Positions 10,536 to 20,265 of a stretch of DNA of 64,000 bases are shown one piece after another (the first letter of the stretch is position 1; each line of letters starts with the position of its first letter). The stretch spans positions 181,904 through 245,903 of the forward strand of contig JADKCC010000022.1 in NCBI GenBank assembly GCA_016714785.1. Direction: 5' to 3'. This stretch comes from Saprospiraceae bacterium (lineage in GTDB: Bacteria; Bacteroidota; Bacteroidia; Chitinophagales; Saprospiraceae). The translations under genes were made by a program, and so were the position numbers. Below the pieces are notes generated by a model, which did not search any database, was not told the DNA's origin, and saw nothing but the letters and a program-made list of their open reading frames with translations.

Positions 10536-11183
10536 CTACCCTTCTAGTAAGTTATTTTCCATAGCAATCCTCACTAATCCTACACTATTCCTTGCGTTGA
10601 GTTTGGACAATAGGCTACTGCGATGTGACTCTACCGTTTTTAAGCTGATAAACAAGCTATCTGCAATCTCTTGGGTGGTAAATTCTTGAGCGATGAGTTT
10701 TAAAACTTCTTTTTCTCTTCTAGATAGTTTTGGAAAAAAAGCGGCACTTTTGGCAGATGCTTTTCGTTGGTTCATCAACCCTTTCATGATTGTTTCTGTG
10801 ACATCTTTTGAAAAGTAGGACTCGCCATTTGCAACTGTTCTAATGGCTTTGAGCAACTCATCTCGTCCTGTATTTTTAAGGATATATCCTTTTGCGCCAT
10901 GATTGAGGATCTCTGAAACAAAACTCTCTTCATTAAACATTGATATAGCCAGTACTTTTACATCTGTGTGATTGGCATTTATCTCTTTACACACTTCTAT
11001 ACCATTCATACCAGGCAAATTAACATCCAAAAGCACCAAATCTACTGAGTTACTTACTAGAAACTCAATTACTGATGGACCATCATAACTTCGCCCTACA
11101 ACAAAAAAGTCCGGCTCAGATTTCAAAATAGACTCCATACCATCTACAAACATAGTGTGGTCGTCTGCAATTAATATATTTAT
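10536..11183 (-). CDS. NarL/FixJ-family response regulator (LuxR-type HTH)
   Basis: With start ATG 11183 (MINILIADDH) the protein has 215 residues; the frame extends 14 codons upstream, but that extension lacks receiver homology. The receiver domain has the acidic pair at residues 8-9 (ADDH), phospho-acceptor Asp54 in LVLLDVNLPGMNG, and the conserved Lys in GYILKNTG. The C-terminal LuxR-type helix-turn-helix is LSRREKEVLKLIAQ...IADSLFISLKTVESHRSSLLSKL. It is divergently placed from a HisKA_3-type kinase at 12111-13886 and almost certainly forms a two-component pair with it. The intervening 0.9 kb holds putative small RNAs that could be its targets; that is speculation. Confidence 0.92.
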   Translation of the reverse strand: MNILIADDHTMFVDGMESILKSEPDFFVVGRSYDGPSVIEFLVSNSVDLVLLDVNLPGMNGIEVCKEINANHTDVKVLAISMFNEESFVSEILNHGAKGYILKNTGRDELLKAIRTVANGESYFSKDVTETIMKGLMNQRKASAKSAAFFPKLSRREKEVLKLIAQEFTTQEIADSLFISLKTVESHRSSLLSKLNARNSVGLVRIAMENNLLEG

Positions 11184-11391
11184 CATAAATGTTATATTAA
11201 ACGGTTTGATTATTAATAATTTCAAGATACAAAGTTACTGTGTTTTTACCTATAAAACTTCGGTAAACCCCCATAATTAAAAATCGGTGTTTTCAATGAT
11301 GTTTAGATTTTCAAATGTTCGCACCTTTGTAATGTCAAAAGTTGATAAAATAATCACAATTAAAATGTGATATAATATAAAGAAGTAATCG

Positions 11392-11529
11392 ATGAGGAAG
11401 GAGATTTTGGATATCAGAAATTTAGTGACCATCCTATTAGTAATAGTGAGTCCAATAGGTCGTAAATGGTCAATCAAAAGTGAATTGACACCTGATACCC
11501 AAAATCTCAACTTCATCCGCGTGGTCTGA
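11392..11529 (+). CDS. possible small protein (45 aa)
   Basis: ATG 11392 opens a 45-residue frame (MRKEILDIRNLVTILLVIVS at the N-terminus) ending at TGA 11527-11529, with a purine-rich AAAGAAG about 10 bases before the start. It lies downstream of a box CACCTTTG at 11322-11329 (one mismatch to TAnnTTTG) and upstream of a terminator at 11577-11616. Thus a short transcript of about 280 bases is conceivable, either coding this peptide or acting as RNA. An overlapping antisense frame also exists, so coding status is uncertain. Confidence 0.25.
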   Translation: MRKEILDIRNLVTILLVIVSPIGRKWSIKSELTPDTQNLNFIRVV

Positions 11530-11576
11530 GTGATAAAGAAGTTTGTCATACATCCACCTCCAACATGAGTCTTGGT

Positions 11577-11617
11577 AGGAGCATGAATAAAATTAGCTTA
11601 TTTTTTATGCTCCTTTA
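11577..11617 (+). terminator. intrinsic terminator-like hairpin
   Basis: AGGAGCAT at 11577-11584 pairs with ATGCTCCT at 11607-11614, and an inner AATAA/TTATT extends the stem. TTT follows. There is no recognised upstream gene other than the 45-codon frame, so it may end a small RNA. Confidence 0.5.
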
Positions 11618-11628
11618 AAATATATTGA

Positions 11629-11916
11629 GCGAAACCTTAAAGAAAGTTTCGCAGATAAATATTCTCTTTTTAGGTTTACGGAATGAGCAATAGGCGAGTT
11701 GGGTGAAGGTATTTGGTAATTTTAACAGATTTTGGGTGTTTCAAAAGAATTAAGACCCCAAATTACCCACCCAGCTCGAATATTGATCTTAATTATTGGT
11801 CCATAATTCGAAATTTATTAGGCATAGTCCTTTTATATAAAGTTGTAAATACTCATTGGGATTTGACTGTTGCATTAAAAGTAAAAGCTTTCAAAAAGTT
11901 GAAAGCTTTTCTTTTT
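11629..11916 (+). ncRNA. candidate structured non-coding RNA
   Basis: The segment has layered secondary structure. A GCGAAAC/GTTTCGC hairpin sits near 11630-11653. A long stem pairs 11695-11705 (CGAGTTGGGTG) with 11768-11778 (CACCCAGCTCG), 11 pairs including one G-U. It is stacked, after a one-sided 9-nt bulge, on a perfect 8-bp stem of 11715-11722 with 11760-11767, enclosing a smaller GGGT/ACCC hairpin. It ends at a strong terminator (11883-11916). It lies between divergent two-component genes and contains no credible protein. The bulged rod shape recalls 6S-type RNA, but I cannot assign a family from sequence alone. Confidence 0.45.
11883..11916 (+). terminator. intrinsic terminator
   Basis: AAAAGCTTTCA at 11883-11893 pairs perfectly with TGAAAGCTTTT at 11900-11910 around a 6-nt loop, followed by CTTTTT. 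It would end the candidate RNA upstream. Confidence 0.65.
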
Positions 11917-12110
11917 CACTTCAATTCATTTAATCTTAATGTTATGAATGTCCTTATTATTTTAGGAATTCATGTTCTCTTCTAAGAATCAAGGTTATCC
12001 GTTTAGCTTCAAGTTTTTTTAAGTTGCTATTGACAATCACAATAATATTTCTTAAAACTATAAATTTCAAAATAACTACTAAATTTACACTTTTAATATT
12101 CTAAGATATT

Positions 12111-13886
12111 TTGTATTTTAAAATCTTTGTTTGTATATTTTTTATTTTCACTAATACTGACCTGACTTATGCACAGTTCAATAGAGATAGTACTTACTCC
12201 TACCAAGACCTAAACAAATTACTAGAATTAGCCAGAAACAATAATGATAATAAAACACTGGCAGAAGTCTATATTAAATTGGGAGACTATGAAAGGAGAT
12301 GTTTTTGCCGAGTATGAAAAATCTTAAAATATTACAACTGGGCATTAGATCATTTTAAAGCTACCAAAGATATTGAAGGTATAAATGAGACTAATCACGC
12401 CATTGCTAGGCGATATACAGATGCAGGATTCTACACAGAAGCTATCCAACTGCTTCAAAATTTGGCTACTTTTTACGATAAAAATAATAATCTTCATAAA
12501 CTTGCACAGGTTTTTTTTGATTTAAATCAAACATATAAAGCACGTGGTGATCATGACTTATCTATTCAATACCTTGCTAAGACCATGAGTATCAATAAAA
12601 AACTGAATGATACTACCCTCTTAATCAGAATATTATTCGACAAAATATCTTCCTTTGAGAATAGTTTTGAATTGGACAGTGCGTTGGTTACTGCCTTTTA
12701 TGCTTTCAATATCAGTTCTAATTTCAATAGTAGAGAGTTGTCAGCTAAAAGTCTTTTTCATATCGTTACATAAATAAACTTAAAAATGATTTTAATAAAT
12801 CATCAAAATACCTTCTTAAAAGTTTAAATATACTACCCTACCAACCTTTTAGCGAATTGCGTAAATTTATCTACAAAGAATTGAGTGATGTTTATAATAA
12901 AGCTGGACAATTTGACAAAGCTTATACCTACCTGATGAGCTATACTATGCTTAATGATAGCATCCTTAATAAAAATAGATTGGAATCTTTTACCAACTTA
13001 GCACTGAAATATGGCACTAAAGAAAAAGAAAAAAGTTTTGAACTACTCAAGATAGAAAAAGATTACGAAATTGCAAAAAATACAGCTCAACGACGTACGC
13101 TCTATGTATTAGCTATTGGGTTGTTTGTGGTTTTACTTTCTATTTATTTTATTATTCAATTTTATGATCAACGAATCAGTACTACTAAAATCATCACTGA
13201 ACAAAAAGAAGAAATCAATCATCAAAAAATAAGGGAACTCGAAGACAACATCAAGATGAGCAGTATGAGATACGTCATCGAAGGGCAAGAAATAGAAAGA
13301 GAACGCATAGCCAAAGACTTACATGACAGTTTGGGCGGATTATTAAGTACAATAAAGTTGCAATTTGATCAAGTGAGTTCAAAAAAAGCAGACTTACTAG
13401 AAATGAAAGAATATGATAAAGCGCATAAATTGCTCGATATTGCTGTAGAAGAAGTGCGCACTATTTCTCGTAATTTGCAGCCTGGATCTCTTCAAAATTT
13501 AGGCTTAGTCCCAGCTATAAAGGATTTAGTCAATAGATTTGAAGGCGAAGGATATCCAGATATAGACTTCCAATACTATGAAATGCCAGAAAAAATAGAC
13601 AAGATGATCTCCTTATCTGTCTATAGAATCATTCAGGAATTGCTCAATAACAGTTTAAAACATGCGCAAGCTCATGAGATTTTAATACAAATCAATACCG
13701 AAGATGATGAATTGGTGATCCAATATGAAGATGATGGTATTGGTTTTTGAACAGAATAATCTTCGCCGAAAAGGTATGGGACTTGAAAATATTAAATCTA
13801 GGGTAAATTACATGCACGGCACCATCACAATGGATAGTGAAAATGCTCAAGGCATGTCCGTTCTTATCAGAATAAAATTTCAATAA
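12111..13886 (+). CDS. TPR-containing sensor histidine kinase (HisKA_3/NarX type), frameshifted
   Basis: Read across three frame changes (near 12300, 12770 and 13747) this is a periplasm-sensing kinase. It has an N-terminal signal (FKIFVCIFFIFTNTDLTYAQ) and tetratricopeptide-like helices from ~12180 to 12990 (for example LAKTMSINKKLND, KAGQFDKAYTYLM). One transmembrane helix follows near 13100-13165 (LYVLAIGLFVVLLSIYFIIQ), then a coiled coil, the HisKA_3 phospho-acceptor ERERIAKDLHDSLGGLL, and the HATPase block ELLNNSLKHAQA...YEDDGIGF. After the last break the frame continues LRRKGMGLENIKSRV to TAA 13884-13886. The start is TTG 12111. Its partner is the divergent LuxR-type regulator at 10536-11183. 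The breaks leave domain order intact, so indel errors are likely. Confidence 0.85.
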
Positions 13887-13889
13887 TCT

Positions 13890-14813
13890 GTGGTATCGCA
13901 CTTAGATGTAAATCTCCCAAGTCCTGTTTATCCTATTGAGACAACTCTCACTGTAGCTAAAGGTATAAATCTATATATAAAGCGAGACGATCTTATACAC
14001 CCGTTGGTATCTGGCAACAAATGGCGGAAACTAAAATACAATCTAGAAAAAATTAAAGTTACAAATTGCGACTGCGCAATCACGTTTGGTGGTGCTTTTT
14101 CTAATCATATACATGCAACTGCTGCTGCTTGTTTTGCATTAAATATACCCAGTGCTGCCATCATTCGTGGAGAAATAGATCTAAATAATCCTACGTTAAA
14201 ATACTGCATATCCACAGGTATGAAACTATATCCCATAAGTAGAACAGCATATCAGCTCAAAGAAAATGCTCCAGAAGTCCAATATATCCTATCAAAATAC
14301 CAAAATCCGATCATTATACCAGAAGGTGGTACTAATGAGCTAGCGCTCCGAGGTGTAGCAGAGATCATAGATGAAGTTGTTGTTGCTAATATGCCAGTAC
14401 CAGACATCATTGTATTGGCAGCAGGCACAGGCGGAACCACTGCGGGATTAATGTCATCGTCATCTCTGCTTTCTAAGATTATTGCCATTTCATCCTTAAA
14501 ATCGGACTATCTTTATGACGAAATAATAAAACTTACCAAAGGCAAAAATAAAGATAAATTAACGGTCCTTACTGACTATCATTTTGGAGGCTATGCCAAG
14601 TGGGATCAGTCGCTTTTGGATTTTATAACATCCTTTGAAAAAGAAACAGATATTGCTTTAGACCATGTGTATAACGGCAAAGCTATGTACGCACTTATGG
14701 ATATGATAGCCAATGGTAAATTTGCGCCAAAAACTACTATTCTTTACTTGCACACCGGTGGCATACAAGGTAAAAATGGATTGGAGTACATGCTTCAGAA
14801 AAAAAGAAGATAG
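13890..14813 (+). CDS. PLP-dependent D-cysteine desulfhydrase / ACC deaminase family protein
   Basis: A 307-residue fold-type II pyridoxal-phosphate enzyme. IKRDDL at about residues 30-35 and SGNKWRKLKYN with probable Schiff-base Lys44 match the 1-aminocyclopropane-1-carboxylate deaminase/D-cysteine desulfhydrase family. It also shows TFGGAFSNHIHATAAA, PEGGTNELALRG and AAGTGGTTAGL (phosphate-binding loop) and ends with LHTGGIQG. Such enzymes release ammonia, and in the desulfhydrase case sulfide, from small D-amino acids; the true substrate cannot be read off. The start is GTG 13890, three bases after the kinase stop, so the two may be cotranscribed although functionally unrelated. Confidence 0.88.
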   Translation: MVSHLDVNLPSPVYPIETTLTVAKGINLYIKRDDLIHPLVSGNKWRKLKYNLEKIKVTNCDCAITFGGAFSNHIHATAAACFALNIPSAAIIRGEIDLNNPTLKYCISTGMKLYPISRTAYQLKENAPEVQYILSKYQNPIIIPEGGTNELALRGVAEIIDEVVVANMPVPDIIVLAAGTGGTTAGLMSSSSLLSKIIAISSLKSDYLYDEIIKLTKGKNKDKLTVLTDYHFGGYAKWDQSLLDFITSFEKETDIALDHVYNGKAMYALMDMIANGKFAPKTTILYLHTGGIQGKNGLEYMLQKKRR

Positions 14814-14908
14814 CACTTCACAATTGCCCACAATGGGATATGTTTATGAAGCCTTTAGATATCAATTGAAAAGATTGATTATCAGGTATTAAAAGTTTAT
14901 ACAAACTC

Positions 14909-16338
14909 TTACATCAAACTGTTATAAATATCTTTGTATTTTTGTGCTGAGGCATCCCAAGAGTAATCAAGTGCCATAGCTTGCTCCACACACCTATTTT
15001 TGTAATCGGGATGTTGGTAGAGATCATACGCGCGCCAGATGGCATGCATCATTTGATCAAAATCCATGTTGTCAAACCTAATGCCTACTCCACCTTCTTG
15101 GGAGATATCCTTGACACTATCTCTCAAACCTCCAGTAGATCTTACAATTGGTAAGGTGCCATATCTCATTGAAAACATCTGATTCAGTCCACATGGTTCT
15201 ACGCGAGAAGGCATAAGTAAGAAATCGGCTCCCCATAGATCTTGGGAGAAATACTTTCATTGTATGCTAGCATGCAAGCTACATGAGTTGGGTGTTTTTT
15301 GCGCAACAGCACGTAGTGCCCCTTCTATACTTTTTGTCTCCAGTACCCAGTATGATGAAGTTTGCATTTTTTGTGATGCGAAAGCCAAGTGTCTATTAAA
15401 CCCGCTATGAACTCTGCACCTTTTTCCAAAACTAATCTTCCGATAAATCCAAACACTGGCAAACTTGGATCTAATCCTGCTAATTGACAAAGTACTTTTT
15501 TGTTTTCAGCCTTAAATTGCACAATGTCATTCTTATAATGGTACTCCAATCATAGGGTCGGTAGCTGGATTCCAAATTTCATTATCTATACCATTGAGTA
15601 TGCCAACGCTTTTCCAAGACTCTGTTCTAAAGAGCTGCTCTAAACCCATAGAATCATACATTAGCTCATTCATGTAATTGGGTGAAACAGTAGTAACTTT
15701 ATTTACGCACCTCACCGCAGATGCCAATGGATTAATGACATTATTCCATTCTAGCAAACCACTTTTCCAACTATCAAATTGTGGCAATAAGTACTGCCTA
15801 CTCCAACTAAATGCACCTTGATATCGTTCATTGTGAATTGTAAAAACAGTTGGAATATTGGATAAGACTTGAAATTCATAAGCATATTTCATCATGAAAG
15901 GTATTAATCCAGTGTGATGATCATGGCAATGAACTATATCTACTTCAACGCTTCCATCTCGAAGCCAAGTCAAAAAGCCCGTTGAAATGATAGTACTCGT
16001 TCGGTTTCGTCTCCAAAAAAGTGTCCGTTTTGATCTGAATACACACCAAATCTATCAAATTTTGAAGGAATGTGTATTGTATAAAATGGAAAACCAAGAA
16101 TATCGTCAATAAAATATCGTACTTCAAAATACAAGTGTTCTTGACCCAAATGAAAGCTACCTTGATGCACGATTTTATATAGCTTGCCTTCAAACCATGG
16201 CATTTGATATGCAGGGATAACCACACTCGCTTCAATTCCAATTTTGTGTAGATACTTAGGCAAAGAACCCACTACATCCGCCAATCCACCAACCTTAGCT
16301 ACTGGAAAGCATTCAGCACTCGTATAAAAAACTTTCAT
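14909..16338 (-). CDS. glgA: glycogen synthase (ADP-glucose type, GT5), frameshifted
   Basis: Glycogen synthase extends alpha-1,4-glucan from ADP-glucose. In pieces the gene gives the N-terminal ADP-glucose site KVGGLADVVGSLPKYLH (residues ~15-31), IVHCHDHHTGLIPF, TVFTIHNERYQGAF, ILNGIDNEIWNP, FGFIGRLVLEKGA, and the C-terminal PSRVEPCGLNQMFSMRYGTL and STGGLRDSV. About 476 codons in total is normal for bacterial GlgA. The frame changes near 15980, 15545 and between 15350 and 15215, so at least three indels are present. The active-site blocks are complete on both sides of each break, which favours sequence error. No other glycogen gene is nearby. Confidence 0.9.
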
Positions 16339-16447
16339 ATTTTACAAATTATTGAGCCAAGATAAGCCTAGTTTTTTAATTGTGCAAATTCAGTATTATA
16401 AATCAACAATTATTTTGAAGTTATATAAATACCATAGTTAGTGTATT

Positions 16448-17481
16448 CTAATATACTAGCTTCGATTCTGTACCTCTAAAAAAGTCATCATAACTTAGAA
16501 ACATACCTCCTACTACTCTTTTTTGGGCCGTATGAAGATCGTTTTTACTGTCCAGTATAAAAACTCTATTTTGTAGCAATAATTCTTTTTGAGTACGAGT
16601 TACTTTACCTGTTTCTTCCATTATGTCATCATAAGGGTAGATATTATGAACAACTGTTTTATTATTTTTGAGTTTGAATGTTATTTTACAAACAGGTTCC
16701 ATATTTAAAATAGAATCTTTTTCTGGAGAATTTGCAACTATCCCTTCAGTACCCATCATTTCAAATTGTGCTACATAGGCATTCAATGTCCTGATATTGA
16801 TTGGATTAGTTGGTTTTTTACCAAATCCAATATTGGCGTCACCGAAAATGTTTTACCTTTATTTTCTAAGATGAAGGATGAAAAATTATCCAAAGGATAC
16901 ACCACTTGAATACTCTCAATTAAATCAGATGGAAATTTGTAAATAAACTTATCTCGGAAGTTTTTAGCAGGTTGTTCAAACCTAGAACGCAATCCACCTG
17001 ATAAGCCTGGCAAATGCATAACATAAGGTTGAGAAGAGCCAGCCATGACCATATAGGTGCCGTCTCCTTTTAATACATCCGATCCAATATGAAACATCTT
17101 AAACGGCAGATCGTCACCATCATATAAGTCAACCTGTATGCCAGATGTTTTAATACTTTCTAAAATGTTATTTGTACTAGCTGCTGGTGGAATATATTGA
17201 AGACGCATGTTCAGAAGTACTTTTTCGATGTTGACGAATACTGCTGGATCTACATCGTATTTTCCATCCAACATCCAGCTTTTGCCAACTCTCGTGAAAA
17301 TCAATGGCTGCAGCTTAACATGCTTAATGACTATTTTGTCAATATCTTCCATCTTTTCTACAGTAAACCCTCTATCTGCAGTAACAATACCTTTTTTACT
17401 AGTTTCATTTTTTTGTACCAAGTAATATGCTGCTCCAGATAATAATATCAACAATAAAACTAACAAAATCGAACGTTTCAT
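16448..17481 (-). CDS. DUF4340 domain protein, one frameshift
   Basis: Two leftward frames (start ATG 17481; second frame ending 16448) join into one protein of about 344 residues with an N-terminal membrane anchor (SILLVLLLILLSGAAYYLVQ) and an extracytoplasmic DUF4340 region (EKMEDIDKIVIKH, ...YVMHLPGLSGGLRSRFEQP, DKFIYKFPSDLIESIQVVYP). The second frame, read upstream of its first Met, continues smoothly as PTNPINIRTLNAYVAQFEM, which supports a single-base error near 16840-16860 instead of two genes. DUF4340 proteins often accompany gldG-like ABC-associated genes, as here (gldG follows 250 bases upstream on the same strand). Function is unknown. Confidence 0.75.
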
Positions 17482-17728
17482 ATTTATATTTTTTTTGTAA
17501 TATTTGTTAAAAAATTGATGCGATTCTTAAACTCAATTGTTAAAAGATGTACACAACACTATCTAGTTTGAAATGAAAATTGTGATTTGTTTCGCATTAA
17601 AAAACCAACTCTCACTCCTAATTCTTAATTTGGCAATTTTTAACAACGTATGCAAGCCAAATGTAAAGATAAACTTACCAATATAATTAAGGAAAATACA
17701 ACATAAATCCTTACTTCATTTTATTTAA

Positions 17729-19435
17729 TTAGTTGTTAAATGTTGCATATTTTCGCTTTCTAAAATATTGATATAGGAATCCAAAAATAACTAAAATTAA
17801 AACGGGAAGAATTACATTAATAAATTGCCATTTTGTTTTTTCATTCTTTGTCTTAACTCCATCTAACAGTCTTAATTTAATTTCTTTAGAGCGTGCCTCG
17901 AGAATATTATTTTCATCAAGCATGAATTCTACAGCATTTAGTGCAAAATCTTTATTCCCTTTGTAAAACCTGCGTTCCCATTTGTTAAATCCTATATCTT
18001 CTGTCTCACCAGATGTCGTATTCACAAGATTTTTCGAAAAATCAGCATCACTAATTATGATTTGCTTAGTACTGGCACTTTTTTCTTTAAATTTTACACC
18101 AATAATTTTTAATGTATTTTCAAACTCTGGTGTCAATCTATTTTTAAAATAAGATTCAAATTCCCCTTCCAAGAGTATAGCTACCGGTTTGTTACCATCA
18201 TTATATTTTGAAGGATCAGGTGCCACTTTTAGCATCTCAAATGACAATCTAACAGGAGAAAGTTGTGCTCTAGAGTACTTCGAGCTTTTGAGCAATATTG
18301 TTTTTTTTACATTTCCTTCTGTTTTTAAAGTGTCGATGGAGCTAGGAAAAAAGAAATTGACTCTATCTATATTTTTTACGATAGGATGCTCACTATCAGA
18401 AGCAACTGCTAAGTGGTATGGCCATGGAAATAATTTAGTTTGTGGTTTGTCACCAGCCATTCCAATTACTTGCGGTATCTGACTACACTCCAAGTCCAAG
18501 ATTAAATCAGGCATAATGCGAACGCCATATTTGAAAAACATGTCATCCAAACCAAGATTAAAATCAGATGGTACATAAAACTTGTACTTATTTATACTAT
18601 CTAAAGAAACTTGAAATTTGTCTATCATCCAAATTATTTTACCTCCTGACATGAGGTATTGATCTAATTTGAATTGGTTTTGAATGGACATTTCTGTCTT
18701 TGGGGATGCTATGATTATTAGATCAATCGTACTATCCAATTTCATTAATGTATCAAGACTTACTCTGCCTACCTTGTGCAATTTACGTATTTCATTATCA
18801 AGTCTAAAAGTCTGACTTTCTTCCAACTCTCCATTTCCTTGCGTGAACAAAACGTTTTTGGACCTATTGGACTGCATTTTCTGAAACGCATTTGCAAATT
18901 TATATTCCAACAGCGCTACAGACTTATTTAAAATAATATCTTCATCATCACCTGGTTTTTGCTCTTCTAGTAGATTTATTATATATTTTTTTGTCTTATA
19001 TGTGATGATAGCAAATGGAAAAACTGCCTTTTGAACCAATTGTGTACCATCGGAATAACTTAAATTGATAGGTATGATATTGTCTTCAATTAATTGTTTA
19101 CGCTTCCTATCTATTTCTAGTGCTGACCCTGCTGTTGGATCATCAAATTCATAAACAATCTTAGGATTTATGTCCCTTAATTTGGCTAAAATGTCTCTCG
19201 TAGATGATTGTAATCGCTTAAATCCTGCAGGAAATTCACCATCAAGTAGCACTCTAATGGTTATATTATCATCAGAAGCAGCCACTAAGTTTTTTGTATT
19301 GTTACTTAAGGTAAATCTTGCATCATCTGTAAGGTCAAATTCTGTATATATAAATGCTGCGATAATATTAATAATAAATACTATCGCAATAACTATAATA
19401 AGCTGGGCATATCTACCCAAAATTTTAAATTTCAT
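17729..19435 (-). CDS. gldG: gliding-motility-associated ABC transporter component GldG
   Basis: A 568-residue protein with an N-terminal transmembrane helix (residues ~11-31, IIVIAIVFIINIIAAFIY), a long periplasmic ABC_transp_aux/GldG domain (FTLSNNTKNLVAASDDNITI; VLFTQGNGELEE; GGKIIWMIDKF; PWPYHLAVASDSEHPIVKNI) and a C-terminal helix (residues ~537-556) followed by a basic tail. GldG with GldF and GldA forms an ABC exporter first described in Flavobacterium johnsoniae gliding. The order gldA-gldF-gldG on one strand is exactly that arrangement. The gap to gldF is about 100 bases. Confidence 0.93.
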   Translation of the reverse strand: MKFKILGRYAQLIIVIAIVFIINIIAAFIYTEFDLTDDARFTLSNNTKNLVAASDDNITIRVLLDGEFPAGFKRLQSSTRDILAKLRDINPKIVYEFDDPTAGSALEIDRKRKQLIEDNIIPINLSYSDGTQLVQKAVFPFAIITYKTKKYIINLLEEQKPGDDEDIILNKSVALLEYKFANAFQKMQSNRSKNVLFTQGNGELEESQTFRLDNEIRKLHKVGRVSLDTLMKLDSTIDLIIIASPKTEMSIQNQFKLDQYLMSGGKIIWMIDKFQVSLDSINKYKFYVPSDFNLGLDDMFFKYGVRIMPDLILDLECSQIPQVIGMAGDKPQTKLFPWPYHLAVASDSEHPIVKNIDRVNFFFPSSIDTLKTEGNVKKTILLKSSKYSRAQLSPVRLSFEMLKVAPDPSKYNDGNKPVAILLEGEFESYFKNRLTPEFENTLKIIGVKFKEKSASTKQIIISDADFSKNLVNTTSGETEDIGFNKWERRFYKGNKDFALNAVEFMLDENNILEARSKEIKLRLLDGVKTKNEKTKWQFINVILPVLILVIFGFLYQYFRKRKYATFNN

Positions 19436-19536
19436 CTATTAATTTTTTATATTTTTTTAGATATCAGATGGAATTCGTTTAAAAAAATCATAACCATTGG
19501 CGTGCATTCTATTCTTGATCATAAGTTAGCAGTCAT

Positions 19537-20265
19537 TTATTTTCTAGTATCCATAACTGTGATTGTTGCATATAAAAATACAAAAATCACGGAAATAAAA
19601 TACATAATATCCCTTGTGTCTATCAACCCTTTACTAATACTACCGTAATGATAATTGATACCAATCTTCTGAATAAACAAGTCTAATGTAGTGGTAAATA
19701 TTGGCAATCGAGCCACATAAGTAAATGCCCAATGAAAAAAGAAACATAAAAAAGCTCCTAAAATGAAAGCTACTATCTGATTGTTAGTTAATGTAGATGC
19801 AAACATCCCTATAGAAACAAATGCTCCAGATAAGAAAAACAAACCAATGTAAGAACCCACAATGGCCCCTGAATCCAAATTGCCTACCGGAGATCCTAAT
19901 TGATAAATAGAGTAATAATAGATAAGTGTAGGGAGTAAAGCAAATATCACCAAAGTAAAATTAGCAAAAAATTTACCACCTATGATTTGAATAGTCGTTA
20001 GCGGTTTCGTATATAAAAACTCAATGGTTCCGTTAGCTTTTTCTTCTGCAAATGACCGCATTGTGACAGCTGGTATCAAAAATAAAAATACCAATGGTGC
20101 TATAGAAAACAACTGATCCATCGTTGCAAAATTGTAATCCAACACGCTTGTATCTGCAAATACCCACATAAATAAACCAATGGATATTAGAAACACACTT
20201 ATCACTATATACCCAATAAGAGAGCTAAAAAATGTGTGAATCTCTTTTCTAAAAATACTAAGCAT
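19537..20265 (-). CDS. gldF: gliding-motility-associated ABC transporter permease GldF
   Basis: A 242-residue integral membrane protein of the ABC-2 permease class with about six hydrophobic helices. Diagnostic segments are MLSIFRKEIHTFFSSLIGYI at the N-terminus and FLFLIPAVTMRSFAEEKANG with GTIEFLYTKPLTTIQI following. Its start overlaps the end of gldA by eight bases (20258-20265), so the permease and ATPase are translationally coupled. It is the membrane channel of the GldAFG exporter. Length and layout are normal for the family. Confidence 0.93.
   Translation of the reverse strand: MLSIFRKEIHTFFSSLIGYIVISVFLISIGLFMWVFADTSVLDYNFATMDQLFSIAPLVFLFLIPAVTMRSFAEEKANGTIEFLYTKPLTTIQIIGGKFFANFTLVIFALLPTLIYYYSIYQLGSPVGNLDSGAIVGSYIGLFFLSGAFVSIGMFASTLTNNQIVAFILGAFLCFFFHWAFTYVARLPIFTTTLDLFIQKIGINYHYGSISKGLIDTRDIMYFISVIFVFLYATITVMDTRK

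Noticed and set aside
11277..11985. 90-codon frames on either strand between regulator and kinase
   Set aside because: They overlap stems and terminators of the candidate RNAs and show no homologous pattern.
16448..17481. Two separate overlapping genes (ATGA overlap at 16783-16786)
   Set aside because: The second frame extends smoothly upstream of its first Met and the joined length fits one DUF4340 protein, so the overlap is a frameshift coincidence.
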